NCBI GenBank assembly: GCA_961205875.1
Contig: OY540811.1
Coordinates: forward strand, 21,259,248 to 21,323,247
Length of the DNA stretch: 64,000 bases
Direction of reading: 5' to 3'
DNA from: Sialis fuliginosa
Taxonomy: Eukaryota > Arthropoda > Insecta > Megaloptera > Sialidae
The notes beneath the pieces are model-generated. The model was not told the DNA's origin. It did not search any database and worked only from the letters and a program-made list of their open reading frames with translations. Each line of letters opens with the position of its first letter. Positions within the stretch are counted from its first letter, which is position 1. Below are positions 12,283-24,608 of the stretch, in pieces. The translations under genes and the position numbers were made by a program.

Positions 12283-12860
12283 TTAAACTTCAATATACGC
12301 TCCCGTTTATAGCGCTATCCCGTGTATTAAACGCTTCTGCCACGGTCCCGACCACGATACGTAAATTAATATACAAATATTCACGTTATTTTTAACGCTC
12401 AGATCCAGTTTATAACGCGCAAAAGTTTGTTAATAGCTTTTGTGTTTACAACGAAAACCTTTTGTCAAAATTCTTCAAATCAACTTCGCAACATTTGTTG
12501 TGCAAGTGTTAACCATTCCAAACTCTCTTTAGTGGAAAAATGGCGATTTTACGAAAATGTGACGAACACAGTGTTGAAAAAATAAATTAAACTCTTGCAA
12601 TTCCAGGTTCAACTCTCCGTTCAATTTTAAAAAATGGTCAAGAAATCGAAAAAAATGCTTCGAGTACATAATCTATCATACATAACGTATGCAATTTATT
12701 CTTTTATATAATAATAAAATCATAATTCTACATTTAAACATATTTTTATAGGAAACATATTTATTTTCTAATTTATTTCCCGCCTATTTCAATATCCTGT
12801 TTTTAACGTGTTTTTTATTCGATCCGGAAGTAGATAGAACGTTTATGAAAACAACTTTTC
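12283..12860 (+). mobile_element. Degenerate pogo/Tigger-family transposon remnant
   Basis: The left end (AGTTAAACTTCAATATACGC, then TCCCGTTTATAGCGC) resembles Tigger termini. At 12540-12590 the frame MAILRKCDEHSVEKIN is followed, after a stop, by TLAIPGSTLRSILKNGQEIE and KNASS. This matches the N-terminal helix-turn-helix region of Tigger/CENP-B-like transposases (family knowledge: KRK...HSVEKK...RSILKN). The catalytic DDE domain is missing, and the right end near 12780-12860 (CCGCCTATTTCAATATCC) is only weakly defined. Confidence 0.65.
12540..12674 (+). pseudogene. Pogo/Tigger transposase N-terminal fragment
   Basis: Starts at an ATG, is interrupted by TAA at codon 17 and ends in TAA after NASST. 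Forty-odd codons in all survive of a protein normally several hundred residues long. It is recognised from HSVEK and STLRSILKNGQEIEKNASS. Confidence 0.6.
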
Positions 12861-12990
12861 AATATTTATTTACAAGTTTTAAGTAGTTTAAAAAAACATA
12901 CAAATACTTGTGTTTTGTAAAATATTTAATTGGTTAATTAAGAACAAGTATAATTACTTAAAAATGCATAGAGTTGGGTATAAGCATCAA

Positions 12991-13546
12991 TGTTACAATA
13001 GGCATGATGCATAATTTTTAAAAACTATTTTATGATGATCTTACGTGTCTCTTATTTCCAAAAAAATGCTTATTTCTGCACAAAATAAAGATTTAATTAC
13101 AAAAATTGACCATTTTAAAACTAATTTTGAATTCGACGCCAAAACGCTCGCAGGTGTAATATCGCATTTTTGACGTCACACCTATGTAAACACTCCTTGT
13201 CAACTGTAATAAATCCTTGTCCCATCGCTAATGTTTCTCGGTGTTACTTTCGGTAACACAAAACTGAGCAAATTGATAATTTAAAACCACAAAATAATTT
13301 ATAAACAGTGCAGATATTAATGAAACAAAAATGACATTTACGTAGCCGTGACGTCAACCACTCTGACTGGTGTTTTATCAAACATGGCGGATTGCTGTAT
13401 TTTGCTTTTTTATTTTAACAAAAATCATATTAATCTCGCTATTAATATAAAAATAAATACATTTTTTAGAATCTTTTGAACTTATTTCATTATTTAAAAT
13501 CATAATTTCAGTAATACTTTGTTACTGGCATCATGCCTATTAACAC
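12991..13546. mobile_element. TIR element bounded by AATAGGCATGATGC
   Basis: The left end GTTACAATAGGCATGATGC and the right end GGCATCATGCCTATTAACA are inverted copies (14 exact bases). The interior contains TTTTGACGTCACACCTATG and CGTGACGTCAACCACTCTGA with AACATGGCGGA, a pair of CRE-like TGACGTCA sites in opposed halves. No open frame; nonautonomous. Confidence 0.65.
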
Positions 13547-13744
13547 ATTCCAGTAAGTATCTCAAGAACTTAAAAAAATGTATTATACATCGAATCAAAA
13601 GGCCATCAATATGTTCACTGAAATATGTAATGAGATGAAATGACCATATTACTTATACCCAGAATCTTAGATATCACATAAAACAACAATCTCGATACAT
13701 ACAAAAACACAACATACTAACTCACTTATTTACAACAATGTTAC

Positions 13745-13907
13745 CTAAAGCTGTGGTGCTTGCGCAGCTCCGGGTGGCCGCCCGGACTGGTGCTACCTCC
13801 ACACACGCCTCCCTCGCTGAGTGCTCGGTTGGAGAGCGGAGTCGTCGGCACTCCGGGCGAACTTGTCATCGGCTGTATGCCCAGCATGCAGTACGGGTCA
13901 CTAAAAC
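13745..13907 (-). CDS. Internal exon D: C2A core motif FSDPYCMLGI plus start of a long loop insertion
   Basis: The acceptor is gcgttacag|GTTTTAG and the donor is TTTAG|gtaaca. Two bases complete glycine, 53 codons follow, and two bases of an arginine codon remain. The first ten residues, FSDPYCMLGI, are the diagnostic second C2 strand, and the aspartate in SDPY is the second Ca2+ ligand. Residues 11-45 are a low-complexity Ser/Pro/Gly/Thr segment (QPMTSSPGVP, GGSTSPGGHP). The exon ends RKHHSFR. Compared with vertebrate BAIAP3 and UNC13D, which have a short loop here, this is the start of an unusually long insertion that continues through exon E. Overlapping open frames on the plus strand are shadows. 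Confidence 0.95.
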
Positions 13908-14370
13908 CTGTAACGCAATTCAACTGGTTGTCGCAGTGTCGTAGTATGTATATAATAGTGGATCTTATATTTGTAATTTATTATGGGTAAGAGTAGGTTT
14001 TTTGAAAAATGTAGTTTTATTTTGATGTGAAACCGTGTTTTTAGAGTTTATATTTACTTATTTATTTATGACTCAGGTTCGGGTTAAGTTTTCAAAAGAA
14101 TTCCTGTAATTAGAACTTTTGGGATATACATATATCAAATTCATAACTTATTAAACCAGATATATACAATATTAAATAAACTTTAAATATATAGGTATGT
14201 GGGGTTTGTTCATTTAAAATTTTATTTTTTCAACAATCTGACATTAGATTATATTTATTTTTGTCTGTCATTAATTTCGTTAAAAAACTAAATCAAAAAA
14301 CTAAATTAATTGGACCTATTCAAAGTAAATGGTGACCGTTTAGAAATTAAAAAGTCGGTTAAGGATCAGA

Positions 14371-14412
14371 TCGCGATTTCGACTTACGCGAATTCATACT
14401 TACGCGATTTAA
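14371..14412 (+). repeat. Pogo-like terminal fragment
   Basis: CGATTTCGACTTACGCGAAT followed by ACTTACGCGATTT repeats the CGACTTAC(A/G)CGA words of the short element at 14640-14726. It may be the other end of a larger pogo-like element (14371-14726), with the second element end intact. Confidence 0.45.
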
Positions 14413-14639
14413 AAAAAAGGTGTTTTTTTTTTCACGGTGCTTTGTATTTCTGCAACCATTGTGCCAACCAAAATTGTCAAACACCTCACCTTTTCCTCAT
14501 TCCCCCTTGTCTATATACTCAAAGTGTAGTTGGCACAACACGGAATTTATATATATTTTTTGACAATTTGTTTACAATTTTAAATATTTTTCTCTGCTGC
14601 ATTCACTTGTATTACAAAAATGATTGTTATATTTTTTGC

Positions 14640-14726
14640 TACAGTAAGTCCTCGACTTACACGATTTTTCGACTTACATGAAAACCTTTGGAACGAATTA
14701 ATATCATAAGTCGAGGTCTTACTGTA
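14640..14726. mobile_element. 87-bp pogo-like mini-element
   Basis: TACAGTAAGTCCTCGACTTA at the left is matched by TAAGTCGAGGTCTTACTGTA at the right, a nearly exact inverted repeat including flanking TA, as expected for a Tc1/mariner/pogo TA insertion. It is too short for any gene. Confidence 0.7.
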
Positions 14727-17637
14727 TAAGAAGAGCAAGTTAAAATTAATTTGCACAAAAAAGGCGTTAAGATTATTGTGTATTACATTTTTATAATTTA
14801 TTTTATTTCAGTATATCTTTTACTTTTAGATCTTAACATAAAGAATGAAATTAAAATCATACCGTTGTTACGTCTTATATCATTTTATATTTCAGCAGAA
14901 TAAGATCAAAAAGAAATTGCTGTAGATATACTGTATACGTTGTTCCAATTATTCTGTTATAAGATATAACATACCTAAGTTTACAAAATTGCCATTAGCA
15001 ATGTATGAAATGCATTCTTCAATTCTATTATTTTGAGACAAATAACGTTGTGCGAAGTCTTTTGCTAGCATTATTAAATCATACAAATAACCATGGAACA
15101 GAAAAAGAACAAAACAAAAAACTTGTAAATATGCAGCCCGAAGACATATAATACAGAAAATACGACATGGCAACGGCATTTCTGTCGACACTTGAAATCG
15201 TAAATAATAATACTACGCATTTATTTGTTGTAGATGGTGTAGCAGAAAAGTTTCAACAAAAATATATCTATAAAAATAAATAAGTAATCTTTAATATAAA
15301 TAAAGCTCAACGTCTGTCTGTTTGTCCGTTAGTGTGCTTATAACTCGAGAACCACTTATCCGATTTACGTTTTGTTTTTTTAATTCATAGATATGTTTTC
15401 TGGCCAGGATGTTTCATTGTGTATTATAGAACAAGTACAACTTATTATAAATTATATCAGAAAAGTTCAAATATGTAATTACAATTTGTTTATTTTTGAA
15501 ATAGGCTGTTAACCAATAAAAATATTAGATGAACTGATCCCAATTCTTCAAAATAATAATACTAACAATAAGCTGGTTTATATTGCTTTCGTATTTGTTT
15601 TTGATACAATACAAAATATGTATTTAAAAATATATATTCTTAAAGATATCTGATATGTGTATTTCTAATATTATATATTGAATAAATGAACCTAATTATT
15701 TTCATATTACGCTACTTTTAAACTAAATTAAGCTGTTCAAGAGTAAAATTACACTTGAGAAAATCTTTGTTTTGTAAACAAAATTATTGGTAGTTAAATC
15801 CTTTTCTTTCATTTCGCGAATAAATTGAATATTAAGTAATTTTTTTCTGCATAGTTTTTCAACAATTCTATTTAAAAAATATTATAATGATTATAAATAT
15901 ATACAATTTTTTTTTAAATTGTAAAGTACTAGAGTTAAATTGTTAGACGACAATTAAAAATAAGTTATAAATGTAAAATAGAATACATGTTTTTACTATT
16001 CGGCGAAGAGAAAAATCTCGATCGAAAGAAATCAATACTTATGTAGTTGAAAATTGTATACTTTGTTTTCTATGAGTGTTTGATTACACAAAGCTTTCAG
16101 AAGTTAGCTTGAATCGAATATATACTGTGAAAAAATATAGGCATAAAAATCAATAATCTAATAATAAAGTACATAAATACTTTCACAATCAGGTGACGCT
16201 GAAAGCTTCTACATTATGTAGATGAAAAAATACAAGCACTTTATTTTATAATATTTGTTTTACAGGTAAAATGTTTTCAGTGATTTTATTATATTCTAAA
16301 TACAGTTTGCTGAAAAGGGAAAATAAGAATAGATTAAAAATCAAATTATATATTATTAATAATATATTTCAACAAAAATATATCTTTAAAAATAAATAAT
16401 TAATATATATAATAAAGCGTCTTACATTATTATAGGACCAGAAAAATATTGTATATTAATAATTTTATTTCAAAACTGCACTGAAGAAGGAAAAGTTGTT
16501 CCAAAACGTATTCTAACTTTATAAATTTAATATATATTTTTTAAATTGTACCCAAAAGGAAGATAAAGTATACAGTGTATATTTATTATGAGATGCACAA
16601 TATATGAGTAAAATCTACGTTTTACCATCACGCTATAAAAAACTACTTGATGAGCTCAACAGGGTTCCAAAAATCCAAGGATTTCCAACTTCATTTATTC
16701 ACTTGCTTTTACTCCTTTAGATAGCATGTAGCTTTATGCCCGAGTGATTTATAGTACAGACATAACAATCATTGGCGATTGTATACACAGGTTACAAAAA
16801 TAACAAGAAATGTTACTTGTAGTCAAAACAAAAAATAGTATTTCTTCTACATTTTTGTTAAATTATAGGTTGGATATAGAGTAATGAACGTGTAGTGTAT
16901 TCTACAAATGTTTGCAATGACAATTTCTTGACTAATTATATTTACATATACTGTATTATTATTATAATACAGACATTTCAGTATAGTCTTAAAATATTTA
17001 CTATGTAGTTTAATATTCTGTATTAAAATTTTAAATTATATCGATAGATTGTGTAAAATTTATATTCCTTTAAATAAAGTATACAGAAGAGTAAGTGGGT
17101 TACTTTACAAAATCGATGTTAATACTGCATTTTTTTAATCAACAAAATCAAAAGAGTGGTTTCTCAATCGTTTTAACCTCAATCAGCGCAATTATTGTGA
17201 TTTTTAATTAAAAACATGTATCAAAAACGACATCAAAATTTTTAATTAATTCAAGTTGCGTTTTTAAGGTTGTAACACGTACTTTGAACTTTTGAACAAA
17301 CTGTCGAAGGATTTTAAATTTTAATTTTTATGGTAATTCTAAAGTTTCTATGATTGATTGTTACAGCTAGAGTACAACGTGGTTAATCTTTTTTAATCAA
17401 CCTGATACATAGGTAATTCCAGAGACTTGAAATTTGTGGAATTAAATTAATTGACTTCTAAAAATTTTATATTTGGTACTTTCCTAATAAAAAATAAATA
17501 ATATTTATATAATTTATTCGTTTCAATAATTTTAACCGGAATACTCCATGACTTCAACTACATGCATATGTATAGTACAGAATAAATATACAGAAAAAAC
17601 ATATTATGTATTAGAAATATATAAGAAAACAACATAC
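14727..17637 (-). other. Intron between exons D and C
   Basis: AT-rich. At 15296-15385 a CTGTCTGTTTGTCCGTTAGT block followed by TATAACTCGAGAACC resembles LINE 3' ends. An approximately 45-bp sequence CAACAAAAATATATCTATAA at 15255 recurs with small changes at 16370. The remainder shows nothing I can name. Confidence 0.45.
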
Positions 17638-17827
17638 CGTTAGCATCTTTCGCTTCCAAGCCTTCCGCTTCGACTACAACAACATTGAGCACTACAATGG
17701 GCGGCTTCTCCTCGCCGGCGGCGTGCAGCATACGATAGTGGTGGTCTGAACTAACTCCGAACGCTTCTTGTCCGAATAAATATAATTCTTCTTTGTAGTG
17801 TCCGTCATTGGATATGGGTGCTCCAAC
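17638..17827 (-). CDS. Internal exon C: start of the first C2 domain of the BAIAP3/UNC13D family protein
   Basis: The acceptor is tgttgttcaag|GTTGGAG and the donor is AACG|gtatgt. It has 63 codons plus one base of a split glycine. The first 40 residues (VGAPISNDGHYKEELYLFGQ onward) form the linker helix region. Residues 43-63 are the first C2 strand and Ca2+-binding loop 1, IVVLNVVVVEAEGLEAKDAN. The aspartate in KDAN is the first acidic ligand expected of a Ca2+-binding C2 domain. In this family C2A binds acidic phospholipids and SNAREs on late endosomal or lysosomal vesicles (known for Munc13-4). Phase 0 entry matches exon B, and the split glycine continues into FSDPYCMLGI of exon D. The exon is markedly GC-rich inside an AT-rich neighbourhood. 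Confidence 0.95.
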
Positions 17828-18040
17828 CTTGAACAACAAAACAGAAATTCGTTGTAGTGTAAAGTGGAGATAATTTATGAAATATTCACATGCAAGCAGG
17901 CGCGGTCATTAAAAAAGCGAAATATTCTATTATTAATTTTTTTTGTCTATTTTTTTTTTTAATTTTAATACCTAATATGCACGTTAATTTATTTATAAAT
18001 CAGTATCTAACCACAATTTTTAAATTTCAAACAAAAATGC

Positions 18041-18976
18041 TTAAGGGGTTACATCTAATCGCCACTTTGGAAAATAGTACTTTTTTAGATTTTTTTAGAA
18101 TAATAAAAAAGCAATTAAATGAAAGAGTGACCACAAATTTTTTGCGACCTAGGGAAAAAATATAAAAGTATGTTCTGTAACATACTTTTATATTACATAC
18201 ATACATACCAAAGTACTCATCATTGAAACCCAAAGTGAGCATCGCTTTTCATTTCTTGAAAATTTCAAGAAATTGCCTCTAAATAGGGGTTGAAAAAAAC
18301 CCAAAATATTAAAAAATCGAAAATACCAATAATTATAAAATAATTTATCTTATTTATTTATAATTTTAAGATTTTTCATTATCTCCTTCTGATTGGGGAT
18401 GGTTTTACACCTCAAGTACTAAAAATATTTTTTCGGAATTTTAGAAAAATTGTTTCATTTTTCTTAGTATTTTGGGGATGATTTCACCCCATGGGAATTA
18501 ATTAAATTAAACAAAAATACAAAAATTATAAAAACCGTAATTATTTGTTAACCAATCGTAAAAATCGTAGACACTCCGATGTAAAATCTATTTAAGAAGT
18601 TACAGTTAAAATTTCAAGTCGATCGGATAGAAAATGGCCAAAATACGTTTTCCGCAGTTTTAAAAAACACGGATAATTCGATAAAAATGATGTTATGTTT
18701 GAAAACTATTTTACTACATGCAAACGTCGACGTTAGTTCCCACTTTTTTCGAGACTATGTCGGTTTGACGGTTTTCGGTTGCTTATTTTGCTTCTTTTTA
18801 TCACTAATTTTTCACCACTTTCACCATCTAGGTCTAGGCTGTTTTTGAGCTATAAAAATAAAAATATTTGTTTGCTTATAATTCCTTTTGAATATCATTT
18901 TTAAGATGTTTGTACATCATTTAAATCAATAAAAAATTGTTAAAAATTAATTAATAGATTAGATGTAACTCCTTAA
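18041..18976. mobile_element. TTAA-flanked TIR element (piggyBac-like insertion signature)
   Basis: TTAAGGGGTTACATCTAATC at 18041-18060 is inverted at 18957-18976 as GATTAGATGTAACTCCTTAA, with one mismatch. TTAA on both ends fits the TTAA target duplication of the piggyBac superfamily, but the following GGGG is not the usual CCC start, so the superfamily is inferred. The 936-bp interior has no transposase. It lies just inside the 31 kb intron next to exon C. Confidence 0.7.
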
Positions 18977-19021
18977 AATTAATATTTTTGGTTTTTATTT
19001 CGCGTCACATTTTAGTTCCAC

Positions 19022-19060
19022 TTGACGTTTCAGCCAGCATCTAGTGGCCTTCTTCAGAAG
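19022..19060 (-). ncRNA. Hammerhead-like motif (CTGAAGA-hairpin-GAAAC)
   Basis: On the minus strand: CTGAAGA, then a GCCA/TGGC hairpin with an 8-base loop, then GAAACGTCAAG. Penelope-like elements are known to carry hammerhead ribozymes with CUGANGA and GAAA core boxes around a short stem II. Here one extra base follows the first box, so activity is doubtful. Flanking Penelope-type sequence was not recognised. Confidence 0.35.
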
Positions 19061-20245
19061 TGAAGATCACTATACCTATTATACTACCGAATATTTCTAC
19101 TGTTTTCCAACATTTACCACATTTCAACTCTTATATAAACCAATTGACCTTCTTTAAGAGATTTCATTAAAATATAGAGACTATTAGTCGTATTATTAGT
19201 ACAGAATACATAGGTATGTATTTGAACTCTATAAAAAATCTTATTATGTGTTAAATAGGAGTAACTTCTTCATTTCAAAAATTATGAATTCAATAAATGA
19301 ATTGTATAACTTCTATGTAATTTTCGTATATAATTTGTAAATCGATTGTACTTGCAAAAAATTATTTAAATTATTTTATTTTTACATTGCGCTGGTATAT
19401 AAAGGAATATAAATTCAAATCAACTCAATTGTCAAAACGAGATACGAGCTACGTCCGGAGGGATGAAACATTTATTGAAATAAAATTTGCAAAATTCAAT
19501 TACGATCAACGGTTAATACTTTTTGAACGGCGTAGCAAGTGTGACGGACGATTGTAGCTATTTCTGTTACAGGTATTTATATTCTGTTCTTTTTTATTGC
19601 ACTTAACCGTCAATGAATAATATATCCACAATATATTGTGGTTAAGATGCTATTTTATAATATACTTTCGCATCAATCAACAGAAAATTGTGTTATGTAA
19701 TTTATATATTGTATGCAAAACCGTATCTATTTTGTTCAAGAATAGCGAATATTTACGTCATTATTCACATATTTCCTTTTACCGCCTTTTCCTTATTTTA
19801 CTACTGATGTGAAAATTTATTTAGGATTTTCTGATACGGATTCAATATTTCTCAATTAATACTTTACTGACCATTTTACTAAAGCGTTGAAAAATGAAGT
19901 AGGAAATAGATGGGCAAACAGAAGAAGACAAAGGGTTCTCAAGTTAAATATGTACACAGCAAGATATTGACTTCGTCCAATGCATGTATTTTAAACTATG
20001 AGTAGAAGGTTCAGTAAATCTGAACCGGGTTTAAATCAAATGACAGCCTAAAGCAAGGTTTTATCTTCTGTTATATTCCATAAAAGTAACAATAGAAAAG
20101 AGTATATGCTGGGATACATTTATATATACATACATAACTATATTCAAAGCACTATTGTATTGTATATTGAGTCGATGTATGTAAATCTACTATTGAAAAC
20201 AGTTTGACATTCGAACGAAAAATAATCTCATCTAAGAATGTAAAC

Positions 20246-20325
20246 AGCGCCAGCTTTACGGGGAGGGCGAACCAAGGCGACCGCCCGGGGCGCCAGGCCA
20301 GGTGGGGCGACGCACATTGGGCATA
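20246..20325 (+). mobile_element. GC-rich transposon terminus
   Basis: CGCCAGCTTTACGGGGAGGG, then CGACCGCCCGGGGCGCCAGG and GGTGGGGCGACGC form an isolated GC-rich patch of a kind found at ends of nonautonomous DNA transposons. No partner terminus was located. Confidence 0.4.
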
Positions 20326-22800
20326 AGTGACTTTTTTGGTTCAAATCAGTGTACAGGCTGTAATTTTTGAGTAATGTTTTTTTAATCTTTAAATTTTTTG
20401 TCGATCTGTTAAACCCGATTTAGCAAAAAAATATTGCTAAATATAAACAATGTTAATTTTTTTTAAATTCTAAGAAAAATCGATTAATTGATAGCTGCTA
20501 ACTAACAAATCCCTATTCAGCAACCCATAAAACCTATAATAATGAATTTTAGGGCAAGGGTTAAAGGTTGATGTTTATTTTTCACACTCTATTTTTCTTC
20601 AAATTCTTGTTAAAATTATTAATTTTTATAAATAAAGTAAAAGCACTGTTAGACCAATCCCCAGAGCTACAAAATGTATTAGCAAAGGCACACATATGTA
20701 CGATTTTTCACGTATTGCGTTTTAACTGCAACCCTATCGCGAAATCCATCAAAACTGTAGGTACTTTTTGTTCTTTATAAAATTACAAAAAAAATAAATT
20801 AAAAATGGACTCACTATGTTTATATGTTAAGGAGATATGGTCAATTAATCATTTTAGTTTTGATCTGTTAAATTACGACTTATAGAATGCTCACATATAC
20901 TTATGATGCACGGAGACCCAATTTTACGACAATATATCTCCGGTTCTAATAGTGGTAAAGAGTTCAAACTAAGCTCATTTTATTCGTAATGTAGTCTAGT
21001 ATAAATTAAGTTTTATCAATTTTTTCATCAGAGTCGTTAAAAAAATGTGTGACATGATATACTGAGATATTAACTATTCAACTTATTTGTTCATTTATCA
21101 ATTTTAATTCGTTAATAATAGGGGAAGGAGGTCTCAAAGATTACATTACTATATAATTTACCATATAAGTATGTTTAATGCATACCTAATTTACATATGC
21201 GCGAAGAAAAGTGCGAAAACATATTAAACATATAAAATAATGAATAAATACCTTACAACTCGTATTTCCACCATTCTAACACACATTTCTGTTTTTACAA
21301 GTGTTGTTTGAACTAAAACTCGCAAGCTTAATAATTAACGTAGTATTATCTTAAATCTCTATACATTAATATTTAATGCAACGCGCACCTACTTATACTT
21401 TACCTGTGATGTATATATGTACCTACAAAGACTTAAAAGATATGCTTGTACTATCTTATACGCTCAAGTGAGCCGAAAATTTCATTTTGAAATTAATGGT
21501 GATACATAAATACTATATAGTAGTCATTGAAGAAAACTAGGAGTGATATCTTACTCACGATTTCTTTGATACAAAGTATCATTTGAAAAAGTGAGGTAAA
21601 TGAGAATTTAGAGCAAGTGAAATTTATGTTATTATTTTTATTTCCGAATTCTAATGCGAATGTTGATTCTGACAATTATTGCAAACAATAGACCAGTAAC
21701 GTTATGAAGATTCCCATGTAATCACTTGCATTAATTTATTCTTATGTGAAAAAAGTATTTGGTTGGTTCAGGTTTATTCATTGGGTCATAAAGAAAATTT
21801 GTACATATATGAAATATTGCGCAATTGTTTAAACAATTTATAAACAATTGTCGAAATTACATGAATAGCATTTTTTACCTGTTACAGCTTACGTAGCGAG
21901 AACTAATATAAGCAATATACGAAAAAATGTTTATTTAGTGGCACTAGTATTTATTCATAAAGATGTTCAGTATATTTCTCAGATTACAACAGTAAAGTGA
22001 TAGTAATGAAATCTACCTTGTTTGGGGATGTAAGATATGGGGTCTTAATTGAGTTTTCACTTATATTATTATTATAATTTCTGATTATTTAAATATATAG
22101 TTTAATTTTTTATTTATTTAAGTAATTGCAATGGTTATAAACTAAATTCTAATTTGATTTACAAAAAATACTAACAATAAGACATTTTTACTTTACCTTG
22201 TTAAAATACTTGATAACACCAATTTATTATTCAAAATTTCTTTGTAAACATTATATTGGTTAGATGAAAAGATTCGACCTACTGTTTAAAAGATTTTAAG
22301 TGAAAGCAATTGATGAAAAAATATTTTAATAAATTAAAAATCCCTTTTGACACCCTTTCATTTTGGTTCAATTATTTTTCTATATAGCCACTTGAGAATT
22401 TTTTTTCCAACCAACACGTTTATAAAAAAATCTACAGTAAAAATGCGAGATTTGTATACATAGTCTCTAAACTACCGTTTACATTCCATTTTAGTGTTTA
22501 GACAAATTCTTGTTTGCAATGTTAACGAAGGTAATATTTATTTGAAATGATAAGTATACTTAAATCTTATTTATAATTATAATATCTAGTATATACTGAC
22601 AAGTATTTATTAAATTAATAATGTCAGTAAAAGTTTAGTATTAAATAAAAGAAAAATTGTCTAAATTATAAATATGGCTAAAATGGAATAGACAATTTCG
22701 ATTAAACTTTATAATATAATTTATGAAATATAAATAGGTAATTACTAAGCACAAAAACATTCTTTAGTGTTATTTTTACAAAATTTATATTTTAATATAT
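20326..22800 (-). other. AT-rich intronic DNA, nothing recognised
   Basis: Only short chance open frames (for example 20568-20780 and 21493-21675), with biased AT-rich codons and no motif. Confidence 0.5.
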
Positions 22801-23325
22801 AAGGTACTGACACCGGTTATGACCTCTATAAGAGCAAGGTTTACTGTTTTTGTTATTGGCGGGCTTCTTTTTGTAATTTTCATAAACTCATGTTACTAAT
22901 AAAACAAATAACTCTTTATTTAATCAATTTAATTACCAAAGTCCGTAAATATAGTTTGTTTTTTTAAATTATAACCTTTTATTTTGTTTATATTTTTTCT
23001 CCAGTAAAGGATAAAGTAAAACCAGTAATGAGCACGCAGTGATAGACACTTGCTAATGATTATAAAATCATAAGTACTACGACACAAAAGATATAAAATA
23101 AAGAATCGTCAAATTTGAAACAATATAAAGCAGTTGCTATGATAATATAATATTTATATATACATATATGTATATTAATATTTTGACACCTATTGGCCGA
23201 TTGTCATCAAATCATGCTGTAAGACAGTGAAATGTATATAGATTAATATCCAGTAATGGTAGTAATCAAATATCAACAAATATTTCTAATTCAGTACCTA
23301 CATTTAATTTAATTAAATACATAGA
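22801..23325 (+). mobile_element. MITE family copy, homologous to 50970-51491
   Basis: It starts AAGGTACTGACACCGG and runs through GCGGGCTTCTTTTTGTAATT, AAAGTCCGTAAATATAG, TTCTCCAGTAAAGGATAAAG, GCTAATGATTATAAAATCAT and ATCAAATATCAACAAATATT. Each block occurs in the same order on the minus strand of 50970-51491. The right terminus is lost or degenerate after about 23325. Confidence 0.75.
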
Positions 23326-23355
23326 CATTACTGATATAGAAAGACAATGTTTATT

Positions 23356-23374
23356 TGTGTGTGTGTGTGTGTGT
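23356..23374 (+). repeat. (TG)n microsatellite
   Basis: Nine and a half uninterrupted TG units following TTTATT. Confidence 0.95.
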
Positions 23375-24565
23375 AATGTAAACATTATTCTTACAAAACT
23401 GACATTATGTTTTTTCATATTACGTATGCCATATACAATATAGGATTTGATTTTTTAAGATAAGATATTTATTAGACTAAAATATATTCGAACAAAGGAA
23501 TATTCATGCAGGTATACAATGATTTAAAAAAAATCTCGTTCGGGAGAACAATACAATTTTTATATATATAGCTTACATGTAACTGAACTGTTGGATAAAA
23601 AATAAAATGTAAAAAATCTGAACTTTTCAGACAATGAAACCAAAGAATAATAAAAAGCTTTTGTTTGTCTTTTTTCTGCCAAAGACATGTTCGTATTTCG
23701 AATCACTTGTTTTTTTAATTATTTTCATAATTAGAAATACTGTTGTCGTTTTAATTGGCATTTGAATCACAATTGTTTTAATATCTCATTTTTCAATGAG
23801 TTCTAATAAATTATAAGAGTAAATAAATGAATAATAATTCATTATTTATTATTTTATTATTTTAAAAAAGGTACATATTATTATGTAGTATAAAAGTATA
23901 TTAGAGATAAAAATTTAAAATAAAATATTTCAATTTAAATAATTAATTTTGAAGATAAATATATACAAATAATGATCAAAATAAAATACTCTTTTAATTT
24001 GAAACATTATCAAAATGTAGCAAGACAATTACCATTATTAATTCAGTATGGCTTACCAATGTCGATTGAATTTTACGAAATTTAAAATTTGCATTTCAGC
24101 AATCACCGATTAATGGAAAACAATGAATATGCATTAAAACGTAATTTTGAAAATAAACGAATATTCGTTTACAAATTAGTCCTTAAATACGTGAACATAC
24201 AGGAATGAAATGTATAAAAAATAAAACATTCTTTGTCAATACCCAAGTGTGTATTTTAGAAGTTATAATATACATTCAACTCTCATAGGAAATACGGGGT
24301 TCAACCAAGCATACATGTTTATTCAAACAATACCGTCTTATCATTCACAAGTCTACACTCTACATGTCTGTACGTGTTTATATAACTATATATGTGTATG
24401 TAATTGTATATTGACTATTAAGTACTATGTACAGTACCGTCAACAATTTTCATATGACAATGATAAATTTATACATTTTATGTTTAATAATACGCTTTTA
24501 AAAAAATAGCAAAATATAACGTTTCATCATACATAATAATAGTAGGAAATTACAAAGGGGCCACT

Positions 24566-24608
24566 CTTGGCCCAGGCTTGCGTCAATGCTAGCCAACACT
24601 GGGCCAAG
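24566..24608. repeat. Short perfect inverted repeat CTTGGCCCAG/CTGGGCCAAG
   Basis: The 10-bp arms at 24566-24575 and 24599-24608 are exact complements around a 23-base loop that itself contains AGCCAACA. The patch is GC-rich within AT-rich DNA. It could be a degenerate repeat or a protein-binding site of TTGGC/GCCAA type; function unknown. Confidence 0.5.

Noticed and set aside
13738..13990. Plus-strand open frames over exon D
   Set aside because: They are shadows of the minus-strand exon, which has clean splice sites, matching phases and the FSDPYCMLG motif.
14310..14681. 123-codon open frame, the longest single frame in the window
   Set aside because: It runs through the pogo-like mini-element termini and homopolymer tracts, and the composition is that of translated AT-rich noncoding DNA.
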